A stretch of 64,000 bases of DNA from Phyllostachys edulis (lineage: Eukaryota > Streptophyta > Magnoliopsida > Poales > Poaceae): assembly GCA_036346405.1 (NCBI GenBank), contig CM070563.1, forward strand, positions 496,001 to 560,000, in the 5' to 3' direction. Both the position numbers and the translations under genes were made by a program. How positions within the stretch are numbered: the first letter of the stretch is position 1; each line of letters opens with the position of its first letter. Positions 11,601 through 22,453 of the stretch are shown piece by piece. Under the pieces are notes generated by a model. It did not search any database. It was given only the letters and a program-made list of their open reading frames with translations, and was not told where the DNA came from.

Positions 11601-13909
11601 AATGGTTGTGAGCTCAGTTCGGCTCCAGAAAATGGATTTGCAACTTGGTTTAGAAATAGACTTTAAATGTTACATTAAAAATTCATTTAACTTGTAAAAT
11701 GCATAAGTAATTCTCTATAGATCATTTTTGAGTGAATCCAACTTTGTTGGCTTCCACTACTAGTGCAATAAATGGTAGATTAGGATTTAGGCATGTCACT
11801 ATTTTCAAAAGAATTGTGGGTGCATTTTAGTTGTGCTCATTTTCATGTCTTTGAAAAATTATAGAAAGTGCATAATAGCTCCAAATGAGATGAATCCGAT
11901 TGGGTTGTTCATCTTATGAGGTGCTTGGTTTACTGTAAAAATTTCAATTGCACCACCTTTCTAGAAATTTTTGCTAAACAATTTAATATTGGTGAATAGT
12001 AGCAGATTGCATTTTTAGAGACTGAGCAGTTTTGTTTTGCTCATATCTTTTGCATTGAGAATCCAAATCAATTGGTTCTTATTGCTAAATTCTCTAAAAA
12101 TCATCCTCTTACTGCTGTAAAAATTTCAGAGCTTTTGGAGCAAGTTTGCTGTGGTGTCTTTTTGGTTTTCGTCGTTCTTATCGATTCTTTTCGCCTTTTC
12201 GATTAGGTGTCGACGAGTGCGTTGATCCCGTGAGCGATACTCTGCAGCAAACTGAGCAGCCCCAGCAAGGCAAGCAGTTTGATCATATCCGTTAATTCCC
12301 ATTACTTTTAAAGTCTAATACTTTGTTTAACTTGTATGTATGCATGCTTTTGTGTCAAAGTAATTTATCGTTTAGAGGTAGCTATTCCTATTGCATGGTT
12401 GCCCTTAAAATTGTTATCCCTTGCCACAAACCATAGGTTAATAATATTGCTGGTGAATTAGAGCCCGGTGATTTAATTATGCTCTTCTTTTGTCCTTGCG
12501 GTGTCATGCTTAGAATGCTTAGATAACGGTAGAAATGGGTGGTTGTCGGCATTATGTCGATGACCTTGATCACACAAAAATTATTATTCCATTATGTCCA
12601 TCACTTGTGCTTTGTTACTTTGTAAACAAATAAAATAAAAATGAAAACAAAACTGTTTCATGACTTGGGCACAATGGATGTTAGTGTGATTTGTTGGGTT
12701 TGGATGGAATGGTGCCTAAGTCCCCAAGGACCGAATTACTTGCGCCATTGATCCAAGCAATTTTGCGTGCTAACCACACGAGGGGGATATGGGACCTCTC
12801 TTGGCTAAGTACTTTGGCGGGTGTTAGCTTCGAGTTGCATGGTGGGCTATTGGGCGAGTAGTAGTGGGTTATCCACTGCAAGGAGCACCACCCGTATAAG
12901 GGGGTGAGCATATTTGATTACTCCGCATCAACGTATGGGGAGGTTGTATCCCCATATGGGCAACTCGTTGTTGACACTCAATATTGGAAAGGTCTCGTTG
13001 GACTTAGCTGTGCTGGTATACCAAAGGAAGTGTGCTAATAGCTTGGCGAAAAGGCGGTCTAACGTGTGGGTACATTGGTACACCCCTGCATGGTTAAATC
13101 TATTCGAATAGCCTCGTCCTAGGTTATGGACACGCTTGGTTATTTCCCGCAAGAATTAGACTACAACCTTTAATTAAAACTTGACATGGTTTGGTATGAA
13201 TGGATGTTCATGCTATTGTTGTGGTGGCTATTGGGTTAGTCACTTCCAGGATTGTTGTTGTCATCTATCTATTGTTATTATTTGTTCTTGTCTCGTTGTT
13301 ACTTGCAAATTAAAAATGAATTGCATAACTGCTTTGAATCTATTTAAATATTGCAAATGAAAACTTGCTTTATGCTAAAATGAGCCTAAAGCCTTCCACT
13401 TAAATAAAGCTTGCATGTAGCATATGTATAGGTTTGTTACCCTTACGTCGATCTTGCAGTACATTTTGTACTCATTTGCTTTGCTTAATAACTTTGTTGC
13501 AGAGGAGGTAGAGCCCAAAGGACTTTACTTTTGTAAGATGTGCTGCGGTTGGGAAGACTAGCTAGGCGGCCCGGTCGGTTGCCTTGTGGGCTAAAGGCGA
13601 ACCCTGTGGCCCTCTTTTGTTATTGCCATCTTATGGCTTTTGCTTCCGCTGTGTTATCTTTCTTAGTTGTTTTTGGCCGGTCGGCCCCTTTTGTAATAAC
13701 TCTCTCTATATTATGTATGTCTTTGGTTTTATCTAGTTCGTGCTTTGGTTCTATGTCTTGTATGATATTGATGCACGATTTTGTAAAGGGGTGTGTATAC
13801 TGCATTTCTGGGAAGTATACATATCTCGAAGACACGTGTTATTTTGTTTGTGATGCTAGGGTCAATGGATGACTAAGCATTACAAGCCAAATAAACCGGG
13901 GTCCTCACA
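8615..13909. mobile_element. Very long LTR (5.3 kb, Gypsy/Tekay-like), probably solo
   Basis: It begins TGTAACATCCC and ends GGGGTCCTCACA, flanked by a perfect 5-bp duplication ACTTT (8610-8614 and 13910-13914). No gag or pol frame is present, and no second copy of the terminal sequence lies inside, so it reads as a single LTR. It shares the phrase AAATCTATTCGAATAGCC (about 13095) with the LTR at 53991, and the shared layout suggests a chromovirus of the Tekay/RIRE3 type. Family assignment is inference; the boundaries are seen directly. Confidence 0.7.
9150..10260. repeat. Array of CGTTGGATC / GACCTCC units within the long LTR
   Basis: About twenty units of roughly 50-60 bases each carry a short inverted pair (CCGTTGGATC ... 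GATCCAACGG) followed by CCACGACCTCC. The units differ by substitutions and small indels. Single units recur at about 11265-11360. The same GACCTCC word is frequent in the LTR at 53991-57771. Confidence 0.85.
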
Positions 13910-14394
13910 ACTTTTTTGTTGTGGATGTTGAACCAATTTGTTACACGCTTTTTTTTCATTACAGTGCGTCTATTGCTTTGTTGCAAATCTTGTTTGCCAT
14001 GGAATGATGAAATGAAATGAGGTTTTGTTGCACACTCTAGTATTTGTTGTTGCGATTTGCTATGGTTTTTGTTACGTCTTGAGAATGAATATTGCAGTGT
14101 TGTAACATAATATTTTTGTTGCATCAGATGAGGATTTGTTGCAGACTTACTAGATAATTGTTGCGTCTCACCAATTTTTGTTGCGTCAGATCGGATGACT
14201 GAGATCGGTCTTTTAAATCAGATCTGACGGTGGAGAGGAGCGTACGATGAGAGTACGTCCAAGCGCTAATCGCCCCGTTACTCCGTATGGGGATCTAAAC
14301 ATACTAGAAAAATATTGCTCGTTTAACAGGCATCATCTGCTATTTGTTATGCAATGTTACCGATTCCCCGAGGACTTGACTCTTTATATATATA
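13910..14394. repeat. Right arm of the TTGTTGC-rich repeat
   Basis: The words TTGTTGC and TTTGTTGCA recur to about 14180. The sequence after that (14200-14394) holds no gene I recognise. It continues the block interrupted at 7981 and 8614. Confidence 0.45.
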
Positions 14395-15132
14395 CTAGAA
14401 GTCTGCACGCGCCTTGGCGCGTGGGAAAGGCACGGGGTGGTGAATTTAGTGAAGAATCTAAGTATTTGCATGTTGCAAGAACTTGTATGTGGTATATGGA
14501 TAGCAATATATAGCAAAGAACTGTTTCTTTTGAGTTGAGTGCATTAGAGGAAAGATACAGAGGTATGAGTGGCATGCAATCTTATCATGTAATTGTTTTT
14601 GTGGCAATCTTATCATGTAATTGTTTTTGTCTTTCTTCAAAAGAATCAGGCCATGTAACTGCTGAAAGCAGTACTGCACCATTTTTCGTAATCAATTTTC
14701 TATACCTTGCACATGTGTAGGCATGCACAATCACCCGTACAAAGGTACATAATGTATCATAATAAAAACAAAAACAATCCAGCAAGGTGATCCAATACAA
14801 AAACATCTATCTATTCAGGAAGGATGTGTGAACCACTGAACCATCACGAGCAAGGCTCAAAATCACCCAAAAAAACAAAATTATATAGATTAGCCAACAA
14901 AACTCCCGTGGAATCGGAGCCTTACTAAGTTACTATTATAGTGTTATATATACATTATGATCTTGCAAGTAATTTTAGAATAAAAAATACAGTAAAATAA
15001 AGTTAATGATACAACTCTACAGTATTGGTCACCAAACAAGTGGGCATTGGTTTTTCCCCAATTCCTCTATCTAATATAATAACTACAAATCTCAGAGAAT
15101 ATAGTGCCTAAAACCTCAGATTGAGTACTCAC

Positions 15133-16211
15133 AAAATTCATATCATATTCATCGCGGGCAAGGAAAGGGTACAGGATAAAACAAAACACTAGATCTGTAA
15201 TCATCATAGCACCTGCATTTGTCTGGAAACAAGAATGTGAAAGTTGAGTGGGGTAGCCAATAGGGCGACACTGTCAATTACCAGAATGACTAAGAATCTA
15301 AGATGAATTACATATAGTTCAAGCAATCAGACTTTCCTATGATCCTATTTGCTTTTTATTTCATCAACATAGCATGTCTACTACCAAGCAGTTACAAGTA
15401 AAAAATCATGTGCACTTTGTGTTGAATGTGAAGCGACAACAATTGGGTATGATGAGTTACTTGAAACATGATCTAGAACATGTAACCCCAAAATCCTGCA
15501 ATTTCTTGGCCACCATGGGTTTTACTGCAACAAGGACTTTTAACGGGATGGTCATATGTGCTTTCCCCTATTGGAGCAATGATATACGAGGCATGATCTG
15601 CATCAGATATATCCCCACCGGTCTTGTAAGCATACTGATAGCATCTGTAAATTGAAAGGAATGAGCCAAGCTAAAGATGAAGAAGGTGTTAGAGGTATCC
15701 ACTAATATGTACCGGCAAAATAGGCAATGAGAAAACATGTACAATATAGTATATTTCATATTATTCGCTCAAAAAATATATTTCATATTAGCAATGTTCC
15801 AATTTTGACAGGCGATAAAATAGCACATGGTGTCAGTCTCAGATGCAGATAATCATAATAAATGATGAATTAGTCAACAACGAATACTACAAAATAATTC
15901 TCTAATAGCAAACTACATACCCCAAAATATAAGGTGACAAGCAAGAATGTCCACTTGTCAAATGTACAAAACAACCCAAATCAAACAATTTTCTGAATAT
16001 TTCTCCAGTAAGAAATGCACACTAGTGCAAGGATGATATCTTTTCTTTGAATGGTGATTAGTGACAGAGGTGCCAGGAATTATGATGAGGAAGGATGGAG
16101 AGTGTCTTACTGAGTGTAGTATAGGAATATGCTCCATCCATTAACGACAACATCAAAGACAAGCAGCGAAGCCAACATGAAGAATGACACAAAGGCGAAG
16201 CGGCTGACCAA
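15133..16211 (-). pseudogene. Fragment of a plant multi-pass membrane protein gene (At5g62960-like), broken
   Basis: Four exon remnants can be read: about 16211-16111 (reads LVSRFAFVSFFMLASLLVFD, ending at CA|GTAAG), 15954-15921 (WTFLLVTLYFG), 15644-15461 (CYQYAYKTGGDISDADHAS onward to FWGYMF) and 15222-15133 (TNAGAMMITDLVF onward). Order and wording fit an uncharacterised plant family of multi-span membrane proteins with a YTQWTF...LVTLYFG signature. The damage includes an in-frame TAG just before exon 1 LVSR, an acceptor reading AA instead of AG (15956-15955), and CAG to TAG after GYMF (15475-15473). The N- and C-terminal exons are absent. It is almost certainly a captured, non-functional fragment in Helitron 2. 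Confidence 0.75.
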
Positions 16212-17444
16212 CTAGGGTGGATCTGCTCAAGGCCTGACTTCGGCAATCTTCAAGGTACAAAATTCGGGCCCAATCTGGGGTCGCGCTTCCTCTCTATCTC
16301 CACCATCGTCATCGGCGTCCGTGAATTGGGCCCCATACTTCCATTCCAAATCAAGAAGCATGCCAAGGCCATGCGAGAGTAGACCCAGATCGCCTGAGCA
16401 AGAACCCCGGTTGAGCGATTACTCGGTTCGATGGTGTCCACGGCCATGGTGATGGCAATGCCGCGATGATCAACCACCGCCACGATTCACAACACGTTTT
16501 ATTAGCCTACCACTCGTTCTTTTCCTGTAAATTCGATACCATACTTGTGCTAAAAAATAATAAAAAATAACCATTTTCTCCTTTCCTTGTCGACAAAGGG
16601 AGAGATAGATTCTCAATTTCCTAATTGAAAAACAGAGAAAGGAAAGGCAAAAGAAGAAAAGAAAGAATGGGAAATAAACCAATAATACTCAGGTAGTGTC
16701 CTGCAACCTGGTACCCCATGCAAAAGATAAAGGTACAACCATTCTTCCATGATTCCATCCACACGAACACAAGGGAAAAGAACGATAAAGCTTGCGCAGA
16801 GGAAGAGGGCGAGAAAGCTAATTACCAGCGATTCGTCAAATAGAACCGCACACAAAAAGATCAAACGCCGCGGGTGGGGCGCCTCCTCCCAAACAAGAAG
16901 AGGAGTACAAGGGAGCAAGAAGCCAAGAACCACCCCTCTCCTCCTCTAAGGCGTTTGCGTTGCTGTCGTCCCTTCTCCAAACTTCCACCTCTTTATGTCT
17001 CTTTCTCTACCGATTGGTACTGTTACAGCCTTAGATTAAAGAGGCATGTGCACATTAGTATATTTTACAACAAACAAGAGGGAAGATTCACATATGTTGA
17101 TGACAGTATCAGGGGCATGAATAATACTATACTAAATATATCCTCAAGTCAAGGCGCCGACGCCGATGAGTTCCTGCTTATCCATATAGGTCGGGAAGCC
17201 TCGTGTCCCCTCCTCCCCCACTCTCTCGCAACCATAGGAGGAGTCGGCAGTGGGGAGGGGAGGAGGGAGAAGCGAACAAACCAAGAAACAAACCGCGAGT
17301 GGAGCAACATATTGGTGCTTGGTTGTGGAGTGCTCCACCGGCAGGACCGCAGGTGATCTGGAGACGTGATGAGATGGATCCAATTTCTCCGACTCCGACT
17401 TGGACCGCTCGATGACAACCAATCGCTTGATCTTGCTTATATTG
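16212..17444. other. Helitron 2 interior, no identified gene
   Basis: Several overlapping open frames exist on both strands, but none shows a family motif. It may contain further captured promoter or exon pieces. Confidence 0.35.
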
Positions 17445-19004
17445 TGAAAAGCATCTAGGCCCCTAAAAATTGTTTTGGTAATTAATGACAATATGTGATT
17501 ATGGGATTAACAAGTTTATTGAGTATTTACAAGGTTAAGTCCCATTGGTGAATTTGTTAACACAAGGATGCATGCCAAAGGAGAATATGAAGATCCACAA
17601 GACTCAAAGCGGTACAAATAGTCTAGGTTCCTCTTCTTCCATTTTACGGTCTTAGGAGTTTAGTTGGAAGACCGGATTATAGGATAAATCCGTACTATTA
17701 AGAGGATCAAAGCTAGTAGTTTGACAACATGTTCTTGTGGCATATGGATCAATTTAGGACCATGCATGCATTTGAATTTGAAATTTAAATTGATTTGAGT
17801 GGTTTTGAACTTATCCACAAATCGGTCGTCTGCTTGCGTGAAATCGGTTGTCTGGGATTGCGGTCGTTCGAAATTGTCGGCGGTTCAATAAAACCGATAG
17901 CTCTGCAAATATGACTTAAACCCTCTCATAGAAATCGGTCGTCTGCGTCCGGTGCCTAACGGTCGTCTTGGTTTTCTTGATCGTTCGATTTTTATGAGCG
18001 GTTCAATAAAAGCAGAACAAGTGTAAAATCGCTCGAAACTCTTACGGAAATCGGACGTTCGATTTTGGGAGCAGTTATACCGGCTGCGGTCATTCCGATT
18101 TTTGTATGCGGTTCAATATTTCCGAACCCTTGCAAATCTTGAGCGATTCGCGAAACCCTACGATCGGTCGTGCAGATTCGTTTAATCGTATAACATGCAA
18201 AAATCGGACGTCTGCGACCTTACTGTGATCGTTCATTTGGGAGTTCAACGGCTAGTAAATCTTTTTTAGTATCTGCTGTGGCCGTTGGCATCGCGTTGAC
18301 GAGAAGATGACGACCGCACCTTTACTGCTGATCGTTCGATTTTCCACGAAAGTTGGGGATTAGTCTCCAGCGGTCTCTTTGTTGGTGTGGGCTATAAATA
18401 CCCCCAACTGCTCTGAACAAGGTTCTTTGGAGTTCTTTGAACATTCATAGAGCCTTGAGAGCTTAGTGCACCCACTCAACACTCAAAACCTCTTGTGCAT
18501 TCATTGTGAGTTTGTTGAGATTCACTCAAGTGCATTCATACTCCTAGTTGATCCATTTGCACTTAAGTGCGGTCAAGTGAAGACCGGTGACTATTACTCT
18601 TGGAGTGTTGCGCTCCTGATCTTGATCTCTTCAAGAAGATTGTGAAGAGGCGGTGCAAGCTTGTGAGTGGTTGGTGTTAGCCATCTCGGGAGTGGAGGAA
18701 GAACAACCATAGTGATCGAGGAAGGCTTAATTGTGTGGAGGCGGCGAGGTGTCAAGCTTCCTCAGCGTGGACTAGTGAAGACCGGCAAGTCTTGATACCA
18801 CGGAAAAACATCTTTGTGTCTTTGTGGTTATTTCTAGTCTTTACATTTCCGCATTTATATTTCTAGCTTGTTTATTGTGATTAAATAGCTTAGCTAGAAG
18901 TATAACTTGTTTAGACTAAGATATTAATTGGCTTAAATTGTTAAATTGTTAAAAGTTTAAAACCTCCTATTCACCCCCTCTAGTCGGTTATCCTTGATCC
19001 TACA
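17445..19004 (+). repeat. 5' LTR of the SIRE-like element
   Basis: It starts TGAAAAGC and ends CCTACA. Repeated words of the type AATCGGTCGTCTG and CGGTTCAATA fill 17820-18350. A TATAAATA box lies at 18393-18400. The 3' end is repeated at 21020-21411. Confidence 0.85.
18393..18400 (+). promoter_or_regulatory. TATA box of the SIRE-like LTR
   Basis: TATAAATA lies in GGGCTATAAATACCCCC, about 600 bases before the LTR end, and is the only good core-promoter match in the LTR. Confidence 0.6.
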
Positions 19005-19006
19005 AG

Positions 19007-19018
19007 TGGTATCGAGCT
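19007..19018 (+). other. Primer-binding site of the SIRE-like element
   Basis: TGGTATCGAGCT lies two bases after the LTR end. It matches the TGGTATC core complementary to the initiator Met-tRNA 3' part, the usual Copia primer site. Confidence 0.75.
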
Positions 19019-19060
19019 TGGTCTCTCATTAATCTAGACTTAACCGTCTAAGAGAAAAGG

Positions 19061-20956
19061 ATGGCTAGTGAGGGAATCGCTATAGGAAAGGCTCCTTTCT
19101 TTGATGGCTCAAATTATGCTTATTGGAAAATTAAAATGTCAATCTATTTAAAGGCCATGAGTCGAAAATTTGGAAAATCGTAAATGAGGGTTCGTTATGC
19201 CTCTTAATCCACTACTCCCCACGGAGCAAGAGGGCGTAATGGTCATTTAGATGCCCAAGCTATGAATGCTCTATTTGGAGCTTTGGTAGCGGATGAGTTC
19301 AATAGAGTGAGTAACTTGGAGAACGCTCATACTATTTGGACCACTCTCTCGAAATCCATGAGGAACATCCACGGTCAAAGAAGCCAAATTGCATAGGCTT
19401 CGGATTAAATATGAGACATTCATGATGTTGCCTAATGAAAACATCAATGAGATGTATTCAAGACTCAACAACATTGTGAATGAGCTCAAAGGCCTTGGGA
19501 CTAACCTTCTTGATGTTGATATTGTGCGCAAGATGCTTAGGGCTCTCCGGATAAATATGAGGCGTTGGTGGCGCTATTTCTCAACTCACCCGAGTTGCCA
19601 AGGATGACACCAGCGGGGCTTTTGGGCAACCTCATCACAAATGAGTTGTTCAAAAGGATAAGGAAGAGCTATTGGAGACATCTTCATCAAAGAAGAAGAT
19701 CACCGCTTTCAAAGCGAAGCGGAATCAAGTGATGATGAGAAGGAAGAAGATGAATCCGACGCGAGGAGTATGCACTCCTTGTGAGAAAAATGAAGAGGTT
19801 CATGAAGAGGCGTCCAAATCGAAGCTACAACTTTGACAAGTACAAGAAGGGCAATCCTCAAGTGACAAGAACCGTTATAGCAACATTCGATGCTATAATT
19901 GCGAAGAAGGGCACATTGCTTCCGTTGCCCCCAAAAGAAGGACGACAAGGACAAGTCATTCAAGAAGAAGGAGTACAATGGCAAGAAGAAGCTTTTCAGA
20001 AGCTTCACAAAGGTGGCAAGCATGAAGCCCACATTGGAGAGTGGGATTCAAATGATGAGTCAGCGACTCCGATTAGATGAGGAAGAGTTCCCCGAAGGGA
20101 CTAGGGATCGCTATCAAAGAAGCTCCTTCGCTATTCTCTACTCCTACTTGCCTCATGGCAAAAGGAGATAAGGTAAGACCCTTTATTAGTGACGAACCAA
20201 CTTATGATGAATTAATGGATATGCTTGATGATTTAAATGAATATCTTGGAAAAGAAAAATCAAAATATAAAGTCTTAAATAAAGAATACTTTACTCTAAA
20301 AGATTCTTATATGGAGCTTAAGAAACTCACAACTTGCTTATCTTCACATAAGTCTTGTTCTAGTATAGGGATTACATGCGATATTATTAATAAAATGCCT
20401 AGTATAGAAATTGCTAAGACTAGTGCATCCACTTCATGTGATGACCTACTTGCTATGCCATGTTGCTCTAGTGTTGATTCAAATGTTAACTTAGCAAATG
20501 CTTGTGATCCTTTGCTCATTGTTGAAAATCATGAACTAAAAATACAAGTGACCAAGCTAAGCAAGAGCTTGGAAAGATGTTTTAAGGGTAAGGCCACTCT
20601 TGACAAGCTCTTAAGCGAGCAAAGATGTTCATTCAACAAGGAAGGTCTTGGGTATGTGCCTAAGAAAGGTAAGAAGTCGATAAATAAGCCTACAAGTTTT
20701 GTGAGGCAAAATGGTAGGTATTGCTATAAGTCTTGAAATAGGACATATGCAACAAAATTGTCCTAAGGGTAAGGTTCCATCTCTTGGTATATATGATTCA
20801 TGCTATATGCTTAGAAAATCTAAGAATGGTAAAGTAATTGCTCATTTTGTTGGCACTTCAATTATGGGCGCTAAAAAGAATGCTATTTGGGTGCCTAAAT
20901 CCTTGGTTACTAACCTCCAAGGACCCAAACAAATTTGGGTACCTAAAAGAACTTAA
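19061..20956 (+). pseudogene. Copia gag remnant
   Basis: It starts MASEGIAIGKAPFFDGSNYA, the usual start of SIRE-type gag. The frame is lost at about 19155 (a base missing in an A run) and again later. A first Cys-His zinc knuckle remnant (CYNC...GHIAS) lies near 19880-19920. An open stretch at 20077-20736 carries a coiled-coil linker. A second knuckle near 20720-20760 has a 2-base deletion, after which IGHMQQNCPKGK and IWVPKS continue in another frame. No pol follows. Confidence 0.8.
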
Positions 20957-21019
20957 CTCTTGTTTTGTAGGTGAACTTTTGCCTCAACACATGTGATAGA
21001 AAAATGTTCACCACATTCG

Positions 21020-21411
21020 TGATCTCTTCAAGAAGATTGTGAAGAGGCTATTACTCTTGGTGCAAGCTTGTGAGTGGTTGGTGTTCGCCATCTCGGGAGC
21101 GGAGGAAGAACAACCATAGTGATCGAGGAAGGCTTAATTAGTGGAGCCGGCTTGAGGTGTCAAGCTTCCTCAACGTGGACTAGTGAAGACCGGCAAGTCT
21201 TGATACCACAGAAAAACATCTTTGTGTCTTTGTGGTTATTTCTAGTCTTTACATTTCGCATTTATATTTCTAGCTTGTTTATTGTGATTAAATAGCTTAG
21301 CTAGAAGTATAACTTGTTTAGACTAAGATATTAATTGGCTTAAATTGTTAAATTGTTAAAAGTTTAAAACCTCCTATTCACCCCCTCTAGTCGGTTATCC
21401 TTGATCCTACA
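21020..21411 (+). repeat. Truncated 3' LTR of the SIRE-like element
   Basis: It matches the 5' LTR from about 18621 to 19004 almost base for base, starting at GATCTCTTCAAGAAGATTG. About 1.17 kb of LTR is missing at its left side, so the internal deletion ended inside this LTR. Confidence 0.85.
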
Positions 21412-22453
21412 TATTGTTTTGCCTCTGTGACCTGCGAAATCACCCGGTCGGTGGTACATACATATGAGCATGTATGGTTTTGCGTTTGGAGTAGCTTTGC
21501 TTTGTGAGAGAGGCTAGGAAGTGTCTTTGAGAAGTGTTTGGTTGGCGTCTGGTTAGCTCTTTGGTACAAGCACCCCCACAAGGTATAAAGCGTACGAAAT
21601 CGAGCACCTGGGCAACAGACGTCATCTTGTTTGCTAATCCTCCATCCGCCGCCTCCTCCTCGCCCAGTTCCATCGCCGCCACTGCCGCCGCCTCCTCGCT
21701 CTCCACCACTACCACCTCGCCTGGCTCCGCCGCCTCGCGCGACGACTCTGCCGCCCGCCACCTCGCCTGGATCACACAGCTGCGGTCGCTACCCTGGCTC
21801 CACCGCCACCGCCACCTCGCACGTCGTCACCACCTTCCGCCGCTGTCGTGCTCGGCTCCCATCGCTGGTGAGGAGCGGACGAGACGAGTGAGAGGAGGAA
21901 GAAACAAAGGAGGCCAAACAGACGAGGCGATGAAGACGAGGGATGGGCGACGGGGGTGAGGAGGAAGGAATGTACGAGGCGTAATGGCGAGTGCACCAGA
22001 CACGAGGCAGCGAAAATGCCAGCTAACCCACCACACACACCTCTCCTTGAGCGACACGGGGACACGCGGAGAGCAAGCGTGCCGACCCAGCAACCAAGCC
22101 GATCGAACGGTGCGGGAACGAGCGCAGTGGGATCAGACGGACAAGAAAATAAAGAACACGTGGCCATCCTACCTAAGCCTCAAATGAGCCCGCTTTTATA
22201 TAGAAAGATATCTCAATTCTTCAGTACTTCATGGGAAACCTTGTTTGTTTGTGTTGAGAGATTGTCCAAACAAAAATGAGAAACACAATTCTCTTGTTTC
22301 TTGGGAGATGTTGCCTAATGCTTATGATTCCAACTAGTTGTCGAAAATCCTCCGTTTCATTCCCTTCCCCCGTTGTGGACTGCCTGAGCTGCGCTGCGCT
22401 GACTGATAAGGTAGTAGAGGTAGATCTCCTGTCATTCCCTTCCATTCCTTTTC

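Larger units (their letters stand above)
17445..21411 (+). mobile_element. SIRE/Maximus-like Copia element, internally deleted, gag only
   Basis: The element runs from TGAAAAGCATCTAGGCCCC to TGATCCTACA and is flanked by the perfect duplication TATTG (17440-17444 and 21412-21416). The 5' LTR is full length (17445-19004), followed by a primer-binding site TGGTATCGAGC at 19007. The gag remnant follows, then only the last roughly 390 bases of the 3' LTR. Protease, integrase, reverse transcriptase and most of the 3' LTR are missing, so it cannot move by itself. Confidence 0.85.
14395..22208 (-). mobile_element. Helitron 2, minus orientation, carrying gene fragments
   Basis: The 3' end is clear. 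Read on the minus strand it closes with a perfect 8-bp stem hairpin (arms at 14406-14413 and 14416-14423, CACGCGCC and GGCGCGTG), then 11 bases ending CTAG (14398-14395), with flanking A at 14394. The best 5' end is TCTTTCTATATAAAAGCG starting at 22208, with T at 22209, which resembles the 5' end of Helitron 1. Between them lie broken exons of a membrane protein gene in the Helitron's own orientation, GC-rich promoter-like DNA (21420-22170), and a later Copia insertion. Without the insertion the element is about 3.8 kb. The 5' end is less certain than the 3' end. Confidence 0.6.

Noticed and set aside
21387..22167. Gly-rich and Pro-rich frames as a possible gene 5' end
   Set aside because: They resemble a GC-rich leader or promoter and overlap on both strands; no splice-linked downstream exon could be found. 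Kept only as Helitron interior.
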